From NCBI GenBank assembly GCA_003599885.1, contig QZKW01000010.1, positions 1 to 64,000 of the forward strand: 64,000 bases of DNA, read 5' to 3'. The translations under genes and the position numbers were made by a program. The notes beneath the pieces were generated by a model. That model saw only the letters and a list, made by a program, of their open reading frames with translations, was not told the origin of the DNA and searched no databases. This document shows, piece after piece, positions 26,664 through 34,996 of the stretch. Origin of the DNA: Desulfobacteraceae bacterium (GTDB lineage Bacteria; Desulfobacterota; Desulfobacteria; Desulfobacterales; Desulfosalsimonadaceae). The number at the start of each line of letters is the position of its first letter. Position 1 is the stretch's first letter.

Positions 26664-26680
26664 TTGGCACGCTACTTGCT
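26664..26680 (+). promoter_or_regulatory. sigma-54 promoter of pilA
   Basis: TTGGCAC-GCTAC-TTGCT matches the -24/-12 consensus (TGGCAC-N5-TTGCW) at every consensus position, with the GG and GC dinucleotides 10 bases apart. Major pilin genes are commonly transcribed by sigma-54 with PilR. Confidence 0.9.
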
Positions 26681-26741
26681 ACTATATGAGTTAAATACAA
26701 ACCAAGAAAAAACCAAAACACCAAAACTCATAAAAGGGGGG

Positions 26742-26783
26742 ATGCAAAAAACGAATGCAAAAACGCTTGTCAGAAAAACATGA
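26742..26783 (+). CDS. possible 13-codon upstream frame in the pilA leader
   Basis: A short frame starts at ATG 26742 directly behind a very purine-rich AAAGGGGGG and encodes 13 residues, MQKTNAKTLVRKT. Its stop overlaps (ATGA) the ATG at 26780, which opens an extended in-frame version of the pilin. It could couple translation to the longer pilin start or be fortuitous. Confidence 0.35.
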   Translation: MQKTNAKTLVRKT

Positions 26784-26863
26784 ACAAAAAAATTACTGAA
26801 CACGAAAGAAACAATCACCCAACCCACATAGTAAAAAACCAAAACAAAAAAAGGAGATTCACC

Positions 26864-27256
26864 ATGATGCAAAAACTTAGAGGAAACACCAAAGGTTTCA
26901 CACTTATCGAACTCATGATCGTTATCGCCATCATCGGTATTCTGGCGGCCATCGCAATCCCGAACTTCATCGCATACAGAAACAAGGCCTTCTGCACAGC
27001 CGCTGAAAGAGATGCGGGCGCAATTTCCTCAGCGCTGTCCGATTATTTCAGCAACCCTGCGTTTGTAACATTACCAGCAGATGGCGCAGCTCTTGGATTG
27101 ACCCTGTCTTCCTCCAGCGCCGGTGAAAACACATCCGTAATCGGTGGTGATGCCAATACCACCATCAATATTGTAGTAACGGATGTTAGCGGCAGATGCC
27201 CAAGTGGTGGTACATATACCCTGGTTATGGGCGGCGACAGCGGTGTGTGGAACTAA
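26864..27256 (+). CDS. pilA: type IV pilin, major PilA-like
   Basis: Type IVa prepilin with a short leader MMQKLRGNTKG and cleavage before FTLIELMIVIAIIGILAA; Glu5 is present. The mature protein is 119 residues with the N-terminal hydrophobic helix and Cys at mature positions 33 and 101, likely a disulfide. Aromatics fall at mature 1, 24, 27, 32, 50, 51 and 56. ATG 26864 has an AAGGAG site 7 bases upstream. An in-frame ATG at 26780 would give a preprotein 28 residues longer. It lies about 185 bases downstream of a sigma-54 promoter and is followed by strong terminators, so it is probably expressed far above its neighbours. Confidence 0.95.
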   Translation: MMQKLRGNTKGFTLIELMIVIAIIGILAAIAIPNFIAYRNKAFCTAAERDAGAISSALSDYFSNPAFVTLPADGAALGLTLSSSSAGENTSVIGGDANTTINIVVTDVSGRCPSGGTYTLVMGGDSGVWN

Positions 27257-27269
27257 TAAAGTAACCTGA

Positions 27270-27295
27270 GTGTGCCGGATTTTCTTCCGGCACAC
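27270..27295 (+). terminator. hairpin after pilA
   Basis: GTGTGCCGGA (27270-27279) pairs perfectly with TCCGGCACAC (27286-27295). There is little T-tract, so it may stabilise the pilin mRNA 3' end instead of terminating alone. Confidence 0.65.
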
Positions 27296-27334
27296 TGCTT
27301 GAAAATCTGCTGATGAAAAAGCAATACCAATCAG

Positions 27335-27376
27335 AAAAAAGAAGGAGAGGCGAGAAAATCCCTCTCCTTCTTTTTT
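27335..27376 (+). terminator. strong intrinsic terminator after pilA
   Basis: AAAAAAGAAGGAGAGG (27335-27350) and CCTCTCCTTCTTTTTT (27361-27376) form a perfect 16-bp stem with a 10-base loop, ending in six T. It separates pilA from the following membrane-protein gene. Confidence 0.92.
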
Positions 27377-27495
27377 GGGTGGTTGACAATAATAAGTGGA
27401 TGCTCAAAACACCCATCAAATAGCGCTTATCTGCCGGATAATTGGAATTGGCGGCGTTACATCAGGCATTGCAAAAAAGACGGCGAAGGGATTCG

Positions 27496-29598
27496 ATGCA
27501 AACAGTTCAACAAAATAAAAATCGCCTGCTGAACGCTGCTCTTCTTTTGTCGCTTCTGATTGGTCTTTGCTATTCAAACTCCCTCAAAGCATCCTGGCAC
27601 CTGGATGATACGCCCAATATCGTCGCCAATCCGAAAATTCACATGAGCAGCCTTTCACTGGACAGCATTTATACCAGTTTTCATGCTTGTCCCGAATCCG
27701 ATCATCTTTACCGGCCCATCGTCATGTTTTCATTCGCCTTGAACTGGCTCGCGGGTCAGGATGAGGTAACCGGCTATCATCTGGTCAACATTGCCATTCA
27801 TCTATTATCCGCTGTTTTTCTTTTTCTGGCATCCCTTGCCTTGTTATTATCTCCCGCAATGAAGAAGATGGATCAGGATCGCGTTTTTTCTATTGCGCTT
27901 TTATCTGCAGTTTTTTGGGCCGTCCATCCTATCCAGATTCAAGCGGTGACGTATATTGTTCAGCGCATGGCTTCTCTGGCAGCCCTTTTTTATATTGTTG
28001 CCATATGGGCCTTTCTCTCCGGCCGATCCTGTGAAATCCGTTATAAAAAAAACATATGGTTCGCCGGATGTCTGCTTTCATACGGTCTGGCCCTCAGCAG
28101 TAAGCAAAACACGCTTTTTCTGCCGGTCACACTGCTCCTCATTGAGATGATTTTTTTTCAGGATCTTCGCAACCCTATTGTCAAAAAACAGTTTCTGAGA
28201 GTGTTGACAGCCGGGTTGACCATTTTGGTTCTCGGGTTTGTTTTTATGCTCTTTGCACCGGAGCTTCTGTCTGTTATGGATAAATACCAGATCCGGAAAT
28301 TCACTCCCCTGGAGCGGCTCCTGACCCAGTTCAGGGTGGTCCTGTTTTACCTGTCCCAGATGGTGTATCCGATGCCGGCGAGATTCAGTATCATCCATGA
28401 TTTTTCTATTTCCCGTTCTCTTTTCACCCCCTGGACCACCTTGCCGAGTGTTCTCATGGTTCTGGGGATGAGTGTCACGGCCTTCCGGGCGATCTTCAAA
28501 GGCCCTTTTTTAAAAATTTCAGGCTTTGCGGTCCTGTTTTTTCTTGTCAACCATATTATCGAATCCACCATACTGCCATTAGAAATGGTTTTTGAACACC
28601 GCAACTATCTGCCGTCATTTTTTTTATTCCTGCCTGTTTCCATGGGCATAGAAAATGCATTGCATTATTACAAACACCAAAACAGACTCATGCCTTATTT
28701 TATAGCATTTTCTACATGTGTTTTATTAATCAGCATGGGCACCATTACGTATATGCGGAACATGGATTGGCGATCAGAGAAAACCCTGTGGCTGGATGCC
28801 ATGGCTAAGGCCCCGAATTCCGCACGGCCGCCACACAATCTGGCATGGGGATATTATGCGCCTGCCGGACAATTTGACAGGGCGATTGATCTGTATCAGC
28901 GCGCCCTGCAATTAAATGATGAGTCCATTGGATCTGAAGCGACGGTATATTTCAATCTTGCCGCCATTTATTTTTCAAATTTGAGAGATTATGAAAAAAC
29001 GGTTTTCTATTCAGAAAAAACACTCCGGATCAACGGCGCTCATGCACGGGCCGCTTCTTTACTGGCAGGGGCCCTTGCCCGGCTTGGCCGTTATGATGAC
29101 GCTTTGAAGGTGATTCAATTCAATGGTGATCATGTCAACAGTATATATTATAAAGGGTTGGTATTGCTTAATATGTCAAAGCCTGAGGCGGCGCTCGCGG
29201 CTTTTCGCCAATGCCTGATCTTTGAGCCGCATAACGGTTTATATCTACGGGAAATCGGTTTTTCCTTCGGCATGATGAATATGCCCGTCCGGGCGGGCTG
29301 GTTTTTTCGCCTTGCTGATTCAAAGCTTCCGAATCAACCCGAAATTTTACTTGGAATGGCGGCCGCCAGCCTTGAGACAGGATTGTTGACAGAGGCGACA
29401 ACCTATGTCGAGCGGTTTATGCTTGCTGTTGGCGCTGAAAATGTCGAAGCCTACTGGACGAAAGCAAAAAAAAATCCGCTGGGTTTACCGATTCCATATC
29501 AGCGCCTTGAACCTCTGATATCGGACCGCCTGATCAAAAAATCAATCGCTTATTCGGATTTCTCCCGGCGATTGACCAAGAATATCAATAGCGATTAA
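27496..29598 (+). CDS. multi-pass membrane TPR protein, TMTC/GT-C-like
   Basis: This 700-residue protein has about ten to eleven N-terminal transmembrane helices (to about residue 420) and a C-terminal region of tetratricopeptide repeats (to about 640). The first luminal/periplasmic loop holds the HLDDTPNIVANP motif and YRPIVMFSFALN, the pattern of TMTC-type and bacterial GT-C O-glycosyltransferases that use a lipid-linked sugar. Location between two pilin genes suggests pilin O-glycosylation; this is inferred. ATG 27496 with AAGGGA just upstream is preferred to a TTG at 27442. Confidence 0.75.
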   Translation: MQTVQQNKNRLLNAALLLSLLIGLCYSNSLKASWHLDDTPNIVANPKIHMSSLSLDSIYTSFHACPESDHLYRPIVMFSFALNWLAGQDEVTGYHLVNIAIHLLSAVFLFLASLALLLSPAMKKMDQDRVFSIALLSAVFWAVHPIQIQAVTYIVQRMASLAALFYIVAIWAFLSGRSCEIRYKKNIWFAGCLLSYGLALSSKQNTLFLPVTLLLIEMIFFQDLRNPIVKKQFLRVLTAGLTILVLGFVFMLFAPELLSVMDKYQIRKFTPLERLLTQFRVVLFYLSQMVYPMPARFSIIHDFSISRSLFTPWTTLPSVLMVLGMSVTAFRAIFKGPFLKISGFAVLFFLVNHIIESTILPLEMVFEHRNYLPSFFLFLPVSMGIENALHYYKHQNRLMPYFIAFSTCVLLISMGTITYMRNMDWRSEKTLWLDAMAKAPNSARPPHNLAWGYYAPAGQFDRAIDLYQRALQLNDESIGSEATVYFNLAAIYFSNLRDYEKTVFYSEKTLRINGAHARAASLLAGALARLGRYDDALKVIQFNGDHVNSIYYKGLVLLNMSKPEAALAAFRQCLIFEPHNGLYLREIGFSFGMMNMPVRAGWFFRLADSKLPNQPEILLGMAAASLETGLLTEATTYVERFMLAVGAENVEAYWTKAKKNPLGLPIPYQRLEPLISDRLIKKSIAYSDFSRRLTKNINSD

Positions 29599-29629
29599 AA
29601 GCTCTAAATCAAACTACAAGGGGGGAAAA

Positions 29630-30016
29630 ATGCCCGGTTTTCATACCATAAAACAATCCAAAGCGTTTTCTCTTATAGAACTCATGGTCGTTTTGGGCAT
29701 TATGGCAATCCTGATGTCCATTGCAATCCCCAATTTCATTGCATATCGCAATAAGGGATTCTGCTCACAAGCGGAAAGGGACGCCGATCATGTTATCAGC
29801 GCCATTATTTCTTATTTCTCAGACCCCACTCGCATCAGCATACCGCACTACAATGATCTGGGGCTTTCGCTATCCAACCATGTTGACATCACAGGAGTCG
29901 ATCTTAGTCTCATTACTGTAAGTGTAACAGACAATACAAGCAGGTGTCCGCTTGAATACCAGGCCACAACCTCTGGCTGGAATTCAAATTATGTGTTTAC
30001 CAAACAGCTCAAATAA
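29630..30016 (+). CDS. second type IV pilin-like protein
   Basis: This 128-residue prepilin is paralogous to the protein at 26864: the mature N-terminus FSLIELMVVLGIMAILMSIA, then IPNFIAYRNKGFC, AERDADHVISAI and a TSRCP block. The Cys pair (mature 33 and 94) is conserved. The residue before the cleavage site is Ala instead of the nearly invariant Gly (SKA|FSLIE), which usually slows or prevents prepilin peptidase processing. Glu5 is kept. An AAGGGGGGAAAA site precedes the ATG. It may be a minor pilin, or a degenerating duplicate; the intact frame and conserved Cys favour function. Confidence 0.88.
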   Translation: MPGFHTIKQSKAFSLIELMVVLGIMAILMSIAIPNFIAYRNKGFCSQAERDADHVISAIISYFSDPTRISIPHYNDLGLSLSNHVDITGVDLSLITVSVTDNTSRCPLEYQATTSGWNSNYVFTKQLK

Positions 30017-30085
30017 TATTCCTGATTTGCTAAATTTGGTAATTTAATGGAATTTTAATCAACTCAACTTTTTTATAAATATGCC

Positions 30086-31300
30086 ATGCCAGCTTCAGGC
30101 CGATCATTCATGTTTATCATACGTTTATTTAAAAAATTAAATCAACCGGCCCCCCCCCTGCCTTATCCATTTTATTTTTTTCCTGTCATCATTCTCGCCC
30201 TGACCGGATTTTTTGATTCCGTCTATCTTGCGGTTTCTCATTATCGCAATTACGTGGACATGGGATATCAGAGTTTTTGCGCCATTTCCCGGGCCATTAA
30301 CTGCGATACGGTTTCCCAAAGTCCATATTCCATTTTTTTGGGTGTTCCGGTTCCGGTCTGGGGCATTATGAGTTATGGATTTGTTCTGTTTCTGCTGGCC
30401 TTCGCCTGGCCCGCAGAAGGCCGCCGAAAACGTATCTGGTCGTTACTGTTATTGATCAGCTTTGCTTTCAGTATTTACAGTCTTGTTCTCGCCCTCATAT
30501 CATCCTATCTGATTCACAGTTACTGCATCATGTGTATTCTAAGCTATGCGGTGAATCTGGCGCTTTTGTTTTATGCCTGGATTATCCGGAAGCGGTTTGC
30601 CTGTGAATCTTTTTTTACAGCAATAAAATTGGACATTCAATATTTACTGAATTTTTCAAAAATCACGGCGCCTGTCTCAGCAGTTTTTGCCGCATCGGTT
30701 TTGACGATGCTTTTGGCTTTTCCTCCTTATTGGAACATGGATCCACCGGTTTTATCCACCGATATTTCAACCGGTGTTGAAAATGCCCATCCCTGGATTG
30801 GGGCCGAACATCCGGAGCTGGTCATTACCGAGTTTACCGATTACCGGTGTTTTCAATGCAAAAAAATGCATTATTTTCTGCGCCGGCTTATTGAAAGCCA
30901 TCCGGATAAAATCCGTTTGATCCACAGGCATTTCCCAATGGATAATTTTATAAATCCACTGGTAAAAGAGCCGTTTCACACCGGTTCCGCCAAACTTTCC
31001 ATGCTTGGGATATTTGCAACCGAAAAAGGAAAATTCTGGGAAATGAATGATTATCTGTTCAAGATATCCCAGGATACAGGGGCGTTGAATATTCGCAATG
31101 CCGCCGAAAACACAGGCCTGAAGTTTGAAGACATGCATAATGTTTTTTCTGACGGCTGGCTCTGGAATATCCTGTGGAAGGACATTAAGGACGGCATTGA
31201 AATCCATCACTTGACCGGAACACCGGGTTATGTCATCAACGGCCAAACGTATCTGGGCCAGATACCGGCGGATATTTTAAAGCCATATATTAAGGAATAG
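30086..31300 (+). CDS. VKOR-thioredoxin fusion, disulfide-forming membrane protein
   Basis: This 404-residue fusion has a VKOR-family four-to-five-helix membrane domain (about 25-165) and a DsbA-like periplasmic thioredoxin domain (about 240-400). The VKOR loop Cys pair lies in QSFCAISRAINCDTV, and the quinone-facing CxxC is SYCIMCILSY. The thioredoxin active site is YRCFQCKKM, and a cis-Pro region reads GTPGYVING. It would oxidise exported Cys pairs and pass electrons to quinone, replacing DsbA/DsbB. The adjacent pilins each carry a conserved Cys pair and are obvious candidate substrates. Start is uncertain: no Shine-Dalgarno precedes 30086, and ATG 30110 is possible. Confidence 0.88.
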   Translation: MPASGRSFMFIIRLFKKLNQPAPPLPYPFYFFPVIILALTGFFDSVYLAVSHYRNYVDMGYQSFCAISRAINCDTVSQSPYSIFLGVPVPVWGIMSYGFVLFLLAFAWPAEGRRKRIWSLLLLISFAFSIYSLVLALISSYLIHSYCIMCILSYAVNLALLFYAWIIRKRFACESFFTAIKLDIQYLLNFSKITAPVSAVFAASVLTMLLAFPPYWNMDPPVLSTDISTGVENAHPWIGAEHPELVITEFTDYRCFQCKKMHYFLRRLIESHPDKIRLIHRHFPMDNFINPLVKEPFHTGSAKLSMLGIFATEKGKFWEMNDYLFKISQDTGALNIRNAAENTGLKFEDMHNVFSDGWLWNILWKDIKDGIEIHHLTGTPGYVINGQTYLGQIPADILKPYIKE

Positions 31301-31301
31301 A

Positions 31302-33005
31302 ATGCTGCTTGGTGATGCAAAACCTTTTTCAGGTGAAAAAATATCTTTAAAAATTGCAGTTTATGGATTCATGTTCATTGGTGTTGCAACGCTTATTGCT
31401 TTAATGGCCTGCGTCCCGCCGGTCAGCCGGGACGCCTTGACACACCATCTGTATATCCCGAAATTATATCTCCAGCAGGGCCGCATTTATGAAATACCGG
31501 GTATCACGTTTTCCTATTACCCTATGAACCTGGATCTGCTGTATCTTGTTCCTTTGTACTTTAAAAATGACATTCTTCCTAAATTTATTCATTTTGCTTT
31601 TGCCCTGCTGACGGTTCTGATGATTTTCCGGTATCTGAAACGCCGGATAAATACAGAGTATGCGCTTCTTGGCGGCCTGTTTTTTCTTTCCATTCCAGTG
31701 ATTGTTTGTCAGTCCACCATCGTTTATGTGGACCTGGGGCTCGTATGCTTTCTTTTTGCATCGCTCTTGTATCTTTTTGACTGGATAGAATCCGGATTTA
31801 AAACAAAATATCTTGTCATCAGCGCTGTTTTTTGCGGCTTCGCTCTGGGTACTAAATATAACGGATTAATCGGTTTTTTTTTGCTGACAATGTTTGTGAC
31901 GTTTATTTATGAAAGATATCATGCTGGCGAACCATTTCATTCCGCAAAAACGGTCGGATTATCCGCCCTGTATCTTATGATTGCGTTGGTTGTTTTTTCG
32001 CCGTGGATGATTCGTAATACGATTTGGACCGGGAATCCGGTATATCCGCTGTATAACGAAATTTTCAATCCTGACGGCACGGGTGTTGGCATCATCGCCG
32101 ATGATGATGGCTTGGAAGACCTTCCCCACATGTCACCTTTTCAGATTCGCCGTGAAGTTTACGGTGAATCCGGATGGGAAATCGCACTCATCCCTTTGCG
32201 GGTGTTTTTTCAGGGCAGGGACGATGATCCCAGATATTTTGACGGCAAAGCAAACCCGTTTCTGCTTCTGTTGCCGGTGTTTGCTTTTTTTGGCATCCGG
32301 TCAGCACCGCGGCAGGTCAAAACGGAAAAAAATCTCCTTTTGGGCTTTGCGGTTTTGTTTCTGCTGTTTGCCTGCGTACAAACGGATACCCGGATCCGGT
32401 ATTTCGCGCCTGTGTTTCCGCCGCTTGTAATCCTGTCCATGTTTGGTCTGCGCTATATTCAAGAAAATTTTTTGCACCAGAAGCTACAGTCATCAGATTT
32501 TCTGAAACAAACAACGGTTGCAATGATTATTGTTGTAATGCTTGGCCTGAATGCGAAATATATGGCCGAACGATTCAGTTATGTGAAGCCGATGGATTAT
32601 CTGGCGGGAAAAATATCCCGGGATGAGTATATACAAAAATTCCGTCCCGAATATGCGGCCATGCAATACGCCAACCGGATTCTGAATAAAAATGACCGGA
32701 TCTTAGGCATCTATATCGGGAGCAGAGGATATTATTCAGATATTGACATCGCTTTCAGCCTGAATCTTTTGCAAAAATTAGCTGCACAGGCGCAATCTCC
32801 GGAGCAAATTTGCAAAGAGCTCAATAAACGCGGAATCACGCATTTATTGGTTAATTTTGGAATGTTCAATTTTTGGGTTCAAAAATACAGTCAGCATGAA
32901 AAACAGATGCTTAAAGGATTTTTTGAAGAATTTACGACAACAGAATTTTCAAAAGATAGAAACGGGTTGTTGAAACTGGCTTATCAAACAAAACAGGAAC
33001 TCTAA
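31302..33005 (+). CDS. GT-C fold membrane glycosyltransferase-like protein
   Basis: This 567-residue polytopic protein has about ten helices and a soluble C-terminal region. An early loop contains the Asp of VSRDALTHHLYIPKLY, in the position of the catalytic acidic residue in PMT/ArnT-type (GT39/GT83) enzymes, followed by YYPMNLDLLYLVPLY. This resembles lipid-linked sugar transferases of bacterial protein or lipid glycosylation; the exact family is uncertain. It begins one base after the VKOR fusion stop, so the two are cotranscribed. Pilin is a plausible acceptor by context only. Confidence 0.7.
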   Translation: MLLGDAKPFSGEKISLKIAVYGFMFIGVATLIALMACVPPVSRDALTHHLYIPKLYLQQGRIYEIPGITFSYYPMNLDLLYLVPLYFKNDILPKFIHFAFALLTVLMIFRYLKRRINTEYALLGGLFFLSIPVIVCQSTIVYVDLGLVCFLFASLLYLFDWIESGFKTKYLVISAVFCGFALGTKYNGLIGFFLLTMFVTFIYERYHAGEPFHSAKTVGLSALYLMIALVVFSPWMIRNTIWTGNPVYPLYNEIFNPDGTGVGIIADDDGLEDLPHMSPFQIRREVYGESGWEIALIPLRVFFQGRDDDPRYFDGKANPFLLLLPVFAFFGIRSAPRQVKTEKNLLLGFAVLFLLFACVQTDTRIRYFAPVFPPLVILSMFGLRYIQENFLHQKLQSSDFLKQTTVAMIIVVMLGLNAKYMAERFSYVKPMDYLAGKISRDEYIQKFRPEYAAMQYANRILNKNDRILGIYIGSRGYYSDIDIAFSLNLLQKLAAQAQSPEQICKELNKRGITHLLVNFGMFNFWVQKYSQHEKQMLKGFFEEFTTTEFSKDRNGLLKLAYQTKQEL

Positions 33006-33200
33006 TAAAATATTCAACTGCCTTTTACATTTTTCTGTTTCTTCTGTGGCTTCCCATGATGATCACACAGGGCTGCCACAAGAAAAGCATTCCTCAATTT
33101 CTTTATATATGATAGAAATCACTATCCACCCGTTTAATGTTGTTAAAATCCATGTTTCATACTTTTTACTTGTTATAGAGTCACAGATGTAACTGAAACC

Positions 33201-33494
33201 ATGAGACTTACAGATTCTGAAAGAATGATCATTAAAGCGGCAGCAAAAAGGATATTCGGGCTCGACGCCAGAATATTTCTGTTCGGCAGCCGGGTGGATA
33301 ATTCCCGGAAGGGTGGCGATATTGATTTATACGTCGAAACTGAACACCCCACGATGCTTCAGGATAAGATATCTTTTATAACTCACCTTAAATTGGACCT
33401 TGGCGATCAGAAAATAGATGTGGTGGTCAATGCCCCGAATAAAAATGACCAGAAAATTTTTCATAATGCCAGAAAAACGGGAATTGAATTATGA
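33201..33494 (+). CDS. mntA: MntA-like minimal nucleotidyltransferase antitoxin
   Basis: This 97-residue protein has the nucleotidyltransferase signature GSRVDNSRKGGDIDLYVE (GS then two Asp as DxD) near residue 30 and a third acidic residue in DQKIDVVV. In characterised MntA-HepT modules the MNT enzyme neutralises HepT by transferring AMP to a Tyr. It overlaps the HEPN partner by 4 bases (ATGA). No Shine-Dalgarno is obvious before the ATG. Confidence 0.9.
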   Translation: MRLTDSERMIIKAAAKRIFGLDARIFLFGSRVDNSRKGGDIDLYVETEHPTMLQDKISFITHLKLDLGDQKIDVVVNAPNKNDQKIFHNARKTGIEL

Positions 33495-33922
33495 TTCTTG
33501 AGGATATTTATAAGGTTCTGGACTTACATTTCAGTCGGGCTGGACAAGCTACTACGGAAATACTCCGGATGCAACTGAATGCTCAAATTTTTGATGATTT
33601 TGAAGCAGTAAAGACCATCGATACCTTTATATACCGCTTTTCGAAAATCCAGGATTATATGGGAGAAAAATTATTTCCCGCTGTTTTGGATATGCTGGGT
33701 GAATATAAGACCTCCATGTCATTTAAAGACATCCTTAATGAACTCGAGCGCCTGGAACTTATTCAATCTGTCCGGCAATGGATGGAGTTCAGAGAAATAA
33801 GAAACGCCTTAACCCATGAATACCCTGAAAATACGAATGAAATCATTGAAGGCATTGAGCTTGCCGTGAATGTTTATGCCGAAATCAAAAATATTTACGA
33901 TACCATTAAAAAAAAACTTTAG
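33491..33922 (+). CDS. hepT: HepT-like HEPN-domain toxin
   Basis: This 143-residue all-helical HEPN ribonuclease carries the catalytic RX4H motif extended to RNALTHEY near residue 103, so both the active-site His and the downstream Tyr that MntA modifies in Shewanella are present. It is translated from an ATG overlapping mntA. The pair lies between the pilin island and the surface-glycan cluster, with about 200 bases of featureless DNA to its left. It is intact, so the system may be active. Cellular target is unknown. Confidence 0.9.
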   Translation: MILEDIYKVLDLHFSRAGQATTEILRMQLNAQIFDDFEAVKTIDTFIYRFSKIQDYMGEKLFPAVLDMLGEYKTSMSFKDILNELERLELIQSVRQWMEFREIRNALTHEYPENTNEIIEGIELAVNVYAEIKNIYDTIKKKL

Positions 33923-34048
33923 TGTTATAAAGATGACTTTAACATATTTAATCGGTTTTGAAATGGTCAAGTCTGCCATCTGAACTTATAGCCGGGCATC
34001 TGGAGTAATTTTATGCTCCAAGTGCTCCCCATCCCATAGGAAGCTGCC

Positions 34049-34996
34049 ATGTATAAAGGTAAGATGATCGGAGTTGTCATTCCGGCCCACAACGAGGAAA
34101 CCCAAATCGGGCGAGTCATCGAAACGATGCCGGATTTTGTGGACCGGATGATTATCATTGATGATAAAAGCAGCGATCGGACAATTGAGATCGTCCAAAA
34201 ATATAAGAAATCCTTTGATCGGGTCATCTTGATCCAACATGAAACAAACAAAGGCGTTGGCGGATCAATTGCCACTGGATATAAGTATGCAAGGGATAAT
34301 CATTTTGATATAGCTGTTGTGATGGCGGGTGACGGCCAGATGGCGCCTTCGGATTTGCCTGCTATTCTTGATCCCGTGGTTGATGGGAAAGCTGATTATA
34401 GCAAGGGCAACCGCCTATTTACAGGAGAGGCTTATCAAAAAATCCCCAAAGTCCGTTATTTCGGCAATGCCTTTTTGTCGCTGTGGACCAAAATTGCATC
34501 TGGGTACTGGCATATCGCGGATTCACAATCCGGATATACTGCGATCAATCGAAAAGCGCTTGAAGCTATTGACTGGGACCAGATGTATCCAACCTATGGC
34601 CAGCCCAACGATCTATTAGTGAGACTGAATGTGCATAATTTTAAAGTTAAAGATGTGCCGGTTGAACCAGTTTACAATATCGGTGAAAAATCAGGCATTA
34701 GAATACGAAAAGTGATTTTTACCATTGGCTGGCTGCTGATCCGGCTTTTCTTTTGGCGGATTAAAGAAAAATACATTATTCGGGATTTTCATCCTCTGGT
34801 ATTTTTCTATTTTCTGGGCATCGGGTTTGGATTTGTCACAGTTTTTCTGTTTGCCAGACTTTTGATTTTTTGGGCGCTTACCGGCCATATCCCCCCAATC
34901 AACGCTCTTGCAGCCATGTTCTCTTTCATGAGTGCAAGCCAGTTTTCGCTATTTGCTATGTGGTTTGACATGGAAGCGAATAAGGAATTGAAATGA
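34049..34996 (+). CDS. family 2 glycosyltransferase with C-terminal membrane helices
   Basis: This 315-residue protein has a DPM1-like GT-A domain (IGVVIPAHNEETQIG, the IIIDDKSSDRTI acidic motif, AVVMAGDGQMAP with the DxD-like metal site) to about residue 225, then two C-terminal transmembrane helices. Such enzymes load a sugar on a polyprenyl phosphate. Overlaps the next gene by 4 bases, opening a tightly packed glycan cluster. The sugar is not predictable. Confidence 0.88.
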   Translation: MYKGKMIGVVIPAHNEETQIGRVIETMPDFVDRMIIIDDKSSDRTIEIVQKYKKSFDRVILIQHETNKGVGGSIATGYKYARDNHFDIAVVMAGDGQMAPSDLPAILDPVVDGKADYSKGNRLFTGEAYQKIPKVRYFGNAFLSLWTKIASGYWHIADSQSGYTAINRKALEAIDWDQMYPTYGQPNDLLVRLNVHNFKVKDVPVEPVYNIGEKSGIRIRKVIFTIGWLLIRLFFWRIKEKYIIRDFHPLVFFYFLGIGFGFVTVFLFARLLIFWALTGHIPPINALAAMFSFMSASQFSLFAMWFDMEANKELK

